This document shows, one piece after another, positions 5,458-7,335 of a DNA stretch of 7,335 nt. The translations under genes were made by a program, and so were the position numbers. Numbering within the stretch: position 1 is the first letter of the stretch; each line of letters begins with the position of its first letter. The notes beneath the pieces were generated by a model, which ran no database searches, had not been told where the DNA came from, and worked only from the letters and a program-made list of their open reading frames with translations. Source of the stretch: Candidatus Sumerlaeota bacterium (GTDB lineage Bacteria; Sumerlaeota; Sumerlaeia; JADFCT01); contig JAPLSP010000771.1 of the NCBI GenBank assembly GCA_026398575.1, forward strand, positions 1 to 7,335, written 5' to 3'.

Positions 5458-6408
5458 TTAGGTGCCGTCCCCTGTGCCCCATCCTTCCATTTCGGTCTCG
5501 TAGTCTTTTGCCCATTCGTCCCGATTGGCCTTCCACCAGGTTCGCCACTCATTCGGATCGTTGCTGTCAATATCAGCGTTGGTGATAAATCGCAGAGAAT
5601 CGCCAATCCGCTGTCCGAATTCCTTGTCTCCAGTCGCCAGCAAGTCCATCTGCATCTCGACTGATTTTACCGTATGGACATCTTCGAGATAGCGCAAAGC
5701 CTCTTCGCGAACTTGTTCATTTTCGCTCTTCAAGCCGATGCCAACAGCCTCATAAATTGGCTTGTCAATGAAGTAGAAAAAGAGGGAGGAGACTTCTTCA
5801 AGAACTTCTTCATCTTTGTCGGCCATGGCCTTTATCAAAGCAGGATCAACGTCAACTTCCGCAATATCCCTCAATAAATTCAGAGTATCGAGGCGGAATT
5901 CCGGATCGGTATTATCCAGTCCGATCTGAATAAGGGGCATTCGATATTTCTCGTCCGCATTGGGAATAAGCGCAAGGGCTTCCTGCTGCAATTCTTTATC
6001 GTCCGAAATGAAAAGTTCTTTCAATACATTGAGTCCTTCGCCGGTTTGGAGATCCCCGGCCATCTGCTGCAATGCTTCTTCGCGCTTTACAGGGTCACTG
6101 CCGAAAATCGCAGCCCGTAGGGCATCCTCGCCGGCATATTTGCGAACTTTGACTACCGTGGCGGGGCCTACCACATTCTTACCGCCTGCATTCAAATCGG
6201 CCGGGCCTTGAGCTGTTGGCGGCAGTGGCGTTCTGTACGGTCGTTTCCCACCTGGCTTGGGCGGCGTCGAATTCTGCGCGGTTTCAGTTGTGATATTGCC
6301 TGGTGGAATATCAGGGCCGGGTCCTATCGGGGGTTTTATAGAGACTACGACCAATACGACCAGCAAAGCGAGCCCTGCGAAAACCACAATGATAAGATTG
6401 CGATTCAT
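5458..6408 (-). CDS. Membrane-anchored HEAT-like repeat protein
   Basis: This 316-residue protein begins with one hydrophobic segment (about 5-24, strongly Val/Leu-rich), which should anchor it in the inner membrane with the rest outside the cytoplasm. A Pro/Gly-rich linker (26-70) follows. Residues about 92-275 consist of paired acidic helices with the spacing of HEAT or armadillo-like repeats, for example DPVKREEALQQMA (105-117), DDKELQQEALALI (136-148), DPEFRLDTLNLLRDIA (168-183), DEEVLEEVSSLF (199-210) and NEQVREEALRYLEDV (230-244). The end is a Trp-rich acidic tail: EWRTWWKANRDEW (287-299), then EGWGTGDGT. Such domains usually bind proteins, and no catalytic motif is visible. The ATG at 6406-6408 has GGAGG (6417-6421, minus strand) 8 bases away. 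The gene looks lower in GC than its plus-strand neighbours. I recall similar W-x-x-WW tails in HEAT-type proteins of planctomycete-like bacteria, but cannot verify this. Partner and function are unknown. Confidence 0.82.
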   Translation of the reverse strand: MNRNLIIVVFAGLALLVVLVVVSIKPPIGPGPDIPPGNITTETAQNSTPPKPGGKRPYRTPLPPTAQGPADLNAGGKNVVGPATVVKVRKYAGEDALRAAIFGSDPVKREEALQQMAGDLQTGEGLNVLKELFISDDKELQQEALALIPNADEKYRMPLIQIGLDNTDPEFRLDTLNLLRDIAEVDVDPALIKAMADKDEEVLEEVSSLFFYFIDKPIYEAVGIGLKSENEQVREEALRYLEDVHTVKSVEMQMDLLATGDKEFGQRIGDSLRFITNADIDSNDPNEWRTWWKANRDEWAKDYETEMEGWGTGDGT

Positions 6409-6448
6409 GAGCGGATCCTCCAGAAGAAGGCGACAAATTAATGGTATT

Positions 6449-6477
6449 TATGTAAGAAGATACAACTTCTAATGCAA
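6449..6477 (-). promoter_or_regulatory. Weak promoter candidate for the HEAT-like gene
   Basis: On the minus strand TTGCAT (6472-6477) and TACATA (6449-6454) are separated by 17 bases in an AT-rich stretch about 40 bases before the ATG. Each box matches only half of the sigma-70 consensus. The spacing and the terminator upstream favour a promoter somewhere here, but this exact placement is uncertain. Confidence 0.25.
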
Positions 6478-6501
6478 AGGATAGCAAATTTTAAGCCAGA
6501 T

Positions 6502-6514
6502 ATGATTGCATCAT
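6502..6514. promoter_or_regulatory. Small dyad, possible operator
   Basis: ATGAT-TGC-ATCAT is a perfect 5+5 dyad around three bases, upstream of the promoter candidate for the HEAT-like gene. A regulator site is possible, but a dyad this short can occur by chance. Confidence 0.2.
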
Positions 6515-6532
6515 CTATAGGATGCGTTTAAC

Positions 6533-6570
6533 GAGAAAAGGCCCAAGGCTGTGCGCCTTGGGCCTTTCTC
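6533..6570 (-). terminator. Strong hairpin terminator
   Basis: GGCCCAAGGC (6540-6549) pairs perfectly with GCCTTGGGCC (6555-6564) around a 5-base loop, and three A:T pairs extend the stem, with a further GAG/CTC match after a bulge. Read on the minus strand it starts 21 bases after the stop of the gene ending at 6591, and the stem runs out into TTTTCTCGTT. This is a good intrinsic terminator for that gene, insulating the HEAT-like gene downstream. It is nearly symmetric, but no plus-strand gene needs it. Confidence 0.88.
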
Positions 6571-6590
6571 TTATTCAGTACTTCCAAGCA

Positions 6591-7334
6591 TCAGTTCGCA
6601 TCACCTAATTTAACCGTGATAGCGGGAACGATCTTTTTCGGAGCTGTGCCGTAGAGCCGTACGAGGCCCTTCCCGGTCTTGCTCGTCTTGACAGCGCCAA
6701 TCTTGCTAGAGGCGCTTTGCGGGGTGACTTTGATTGGAATACCACCGGCCATCGTAGGCGTGCCGCCGGCCACGAACAAGCCGAACACGCCAACCGAGCC
6801 GTTGATTGTGCCCATGTCTTTCGCCGTCTTGGCGGCTGGGTTCGGGGGGTTCAAGCCGGAGCAAGCGACGACCAAGCCACTGGCCAAGAGCGCATTGCTC
6901 GTCGGGGCGATGGAAGCGGTTGTCGTTGTCGGGTCGCCAATGAGGCCGCCCGTAAACACGCCATTCAGCTTCTTGGCCGTGGCATTGAAGGACGTGATCT
7001 TGCCGTCAGCCAGATAGAAGCCGGGTTCGATGTTGCCGCCCGCAGCCGAGACCACAAGGTTCTGACCCTTGGCATAGAGCAAGCCGACGGAGATGTCAGC
7101 CGGGAAGGTCTTGCCATTGAGGGCCAAGCCTGTTCCGGCGACTTTCTTGATGCCGGCAACCATGATCGTGGGCTGCACCATCGAGCCCTTGGCCACGATC
7201 GAGTTGACGACGCCCGCCTGCAGGTCATAAGGCGACTTCACATCGAAGCTGCTGCCAGCGCCACCCAGGAAGCCAGACTCGGCGACGATGAATTGCGCAG
7301 GCCTGCTGCCAACGACTTTGCTTTTCTTGGTTTC
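6591..7334 (-). CDS. Partial Gly/Ala/Val-rich surface-type protein (C-terminal part)
   Basis: On the minus strand the frame is open from the right edge to the TGA at 6591-6593, giving 247 residues without a start; the GTG at 7239-7241 is just an internal codon. The gene therefore continues beyond the window. I do not recognise the family. The sequence is low in aromatic and charged residues and alternates short Val/Ile/Leu strands with Gly, Ala, Ser and Thr turns, for example GLLYAKGQNLVVSAAGG, GGLIGDPTTTTASIAP and GVFGLFVAGGTPTMAGG. A basic stretch follows (SKIGAVKTSKTGKGLVRLYG) and the end is TVKLGDAN. One Cys is present in VACSGLNPP. This composition fits an extracellular or outer-surface beta-rich protein, broadly like the partial protein at the left edge though no shared motif is clear. 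No membrane segment or sorting motif is seen in this part. The hairpin at 6533-6570 terminates it. Confidence 0.65.
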   Translation of the reverse strand, partial: ETKKSKVVGSRPAQFIVAESGFLGGAGSSFDVKSPYDLQAGVVNSIVAKGSMVQPTIMVAGIKKVAGTGLALNGKTFPADISVGLLYAKGQNLVVSAAGGNIEPGFYLADGKITSFNATAKKLNGVFTGGLIGDPTTTTASIAPTSNALLASGLVVACSGLNPPNPAAKTAKDMGTINGSVGVFGLFVAGGTPTMAGGIPIKVTPQSASSKIGAVKTSKTGKGLVRLYGTAPKKIVPAITVKLGDAN

Positions 7335-7335
7335 A

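Noticed and set aside
6679..7017. 112-residue plus-strand frame opposite the right-edge protein
   Set aside because: It lies antisense to a longer frame that is open from the edge and ends at a strong terminator. Its own sequence shows no motif.

Overview
This window reads as a piece of a Gram-negative-type bacterial chromosome, moderately GC-rich. It holds seven protein genes, two of them cut by the window edges. No rRNA, tRNA, CRISPR array, transposase or phage gene is visible. The mix suggests an environmental lineage near the PVC group or candidate phyla such as Sumerlaeota or Hydrogenedentota: a solo ScsB/DsbD-type periplasmic domain, a short M29 aminopeptidase, a stand-alone HDOD protein, a DUF72 protein, a membrane-anchored HEAT-type repeat protein with a Trp-rich tail, glycine/alanine-rich surface-type proteins at both edges, and several intergenic palindromes. 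This placement is a guess, because nothing in the window is a phylogenetic marker.

Left part, plus strand. The 3' part of a repetitive, probably extracellular beta-rich protein (to 1115) is followed by a very long inverted repeat (40 bp perfect arms, 1141-1249, imperfect extension to 1126-1264). Next comes a two-gene unit only 12 bases apart: an exported ScsB/DsbD N-terminal-like protein (1294-2169) and an M29 metallo-aminopeptidase (2182-3288).

Middle, plus strand. A 252-base gap (3289-3540) contains four copies of a 15-bp unit arranged as two tandem copies facing two inverted copies, then a clear TATAAT box. Behind it lies a second two-gene unit: an HDOD protein (3541-4410) and a DUF72 protein (4422-5354) whose C-terminus carries a sliding-clamp-like QMDFF motif. 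A third palindrome (5386-5456) separates this unit from the convergent minus-strand genes.

Right part, minus strand. A membrane-anchored HEAT-like protein (6408 down to 5458) lies downstream of the 3' part of a Gly/Ala/Val-rich surface-type protein that enters from the right edge and ends at 6591. A strong hairpin terminator (6533-6570) sits between them.

No gene-free stretch exceeds 300 bases. I see no convincing new multi-gene system. The most unusual content is the set of three different palindromic element types, one in each of three intergenic gaps, and the clamp-like tail of the DUF72 protein.
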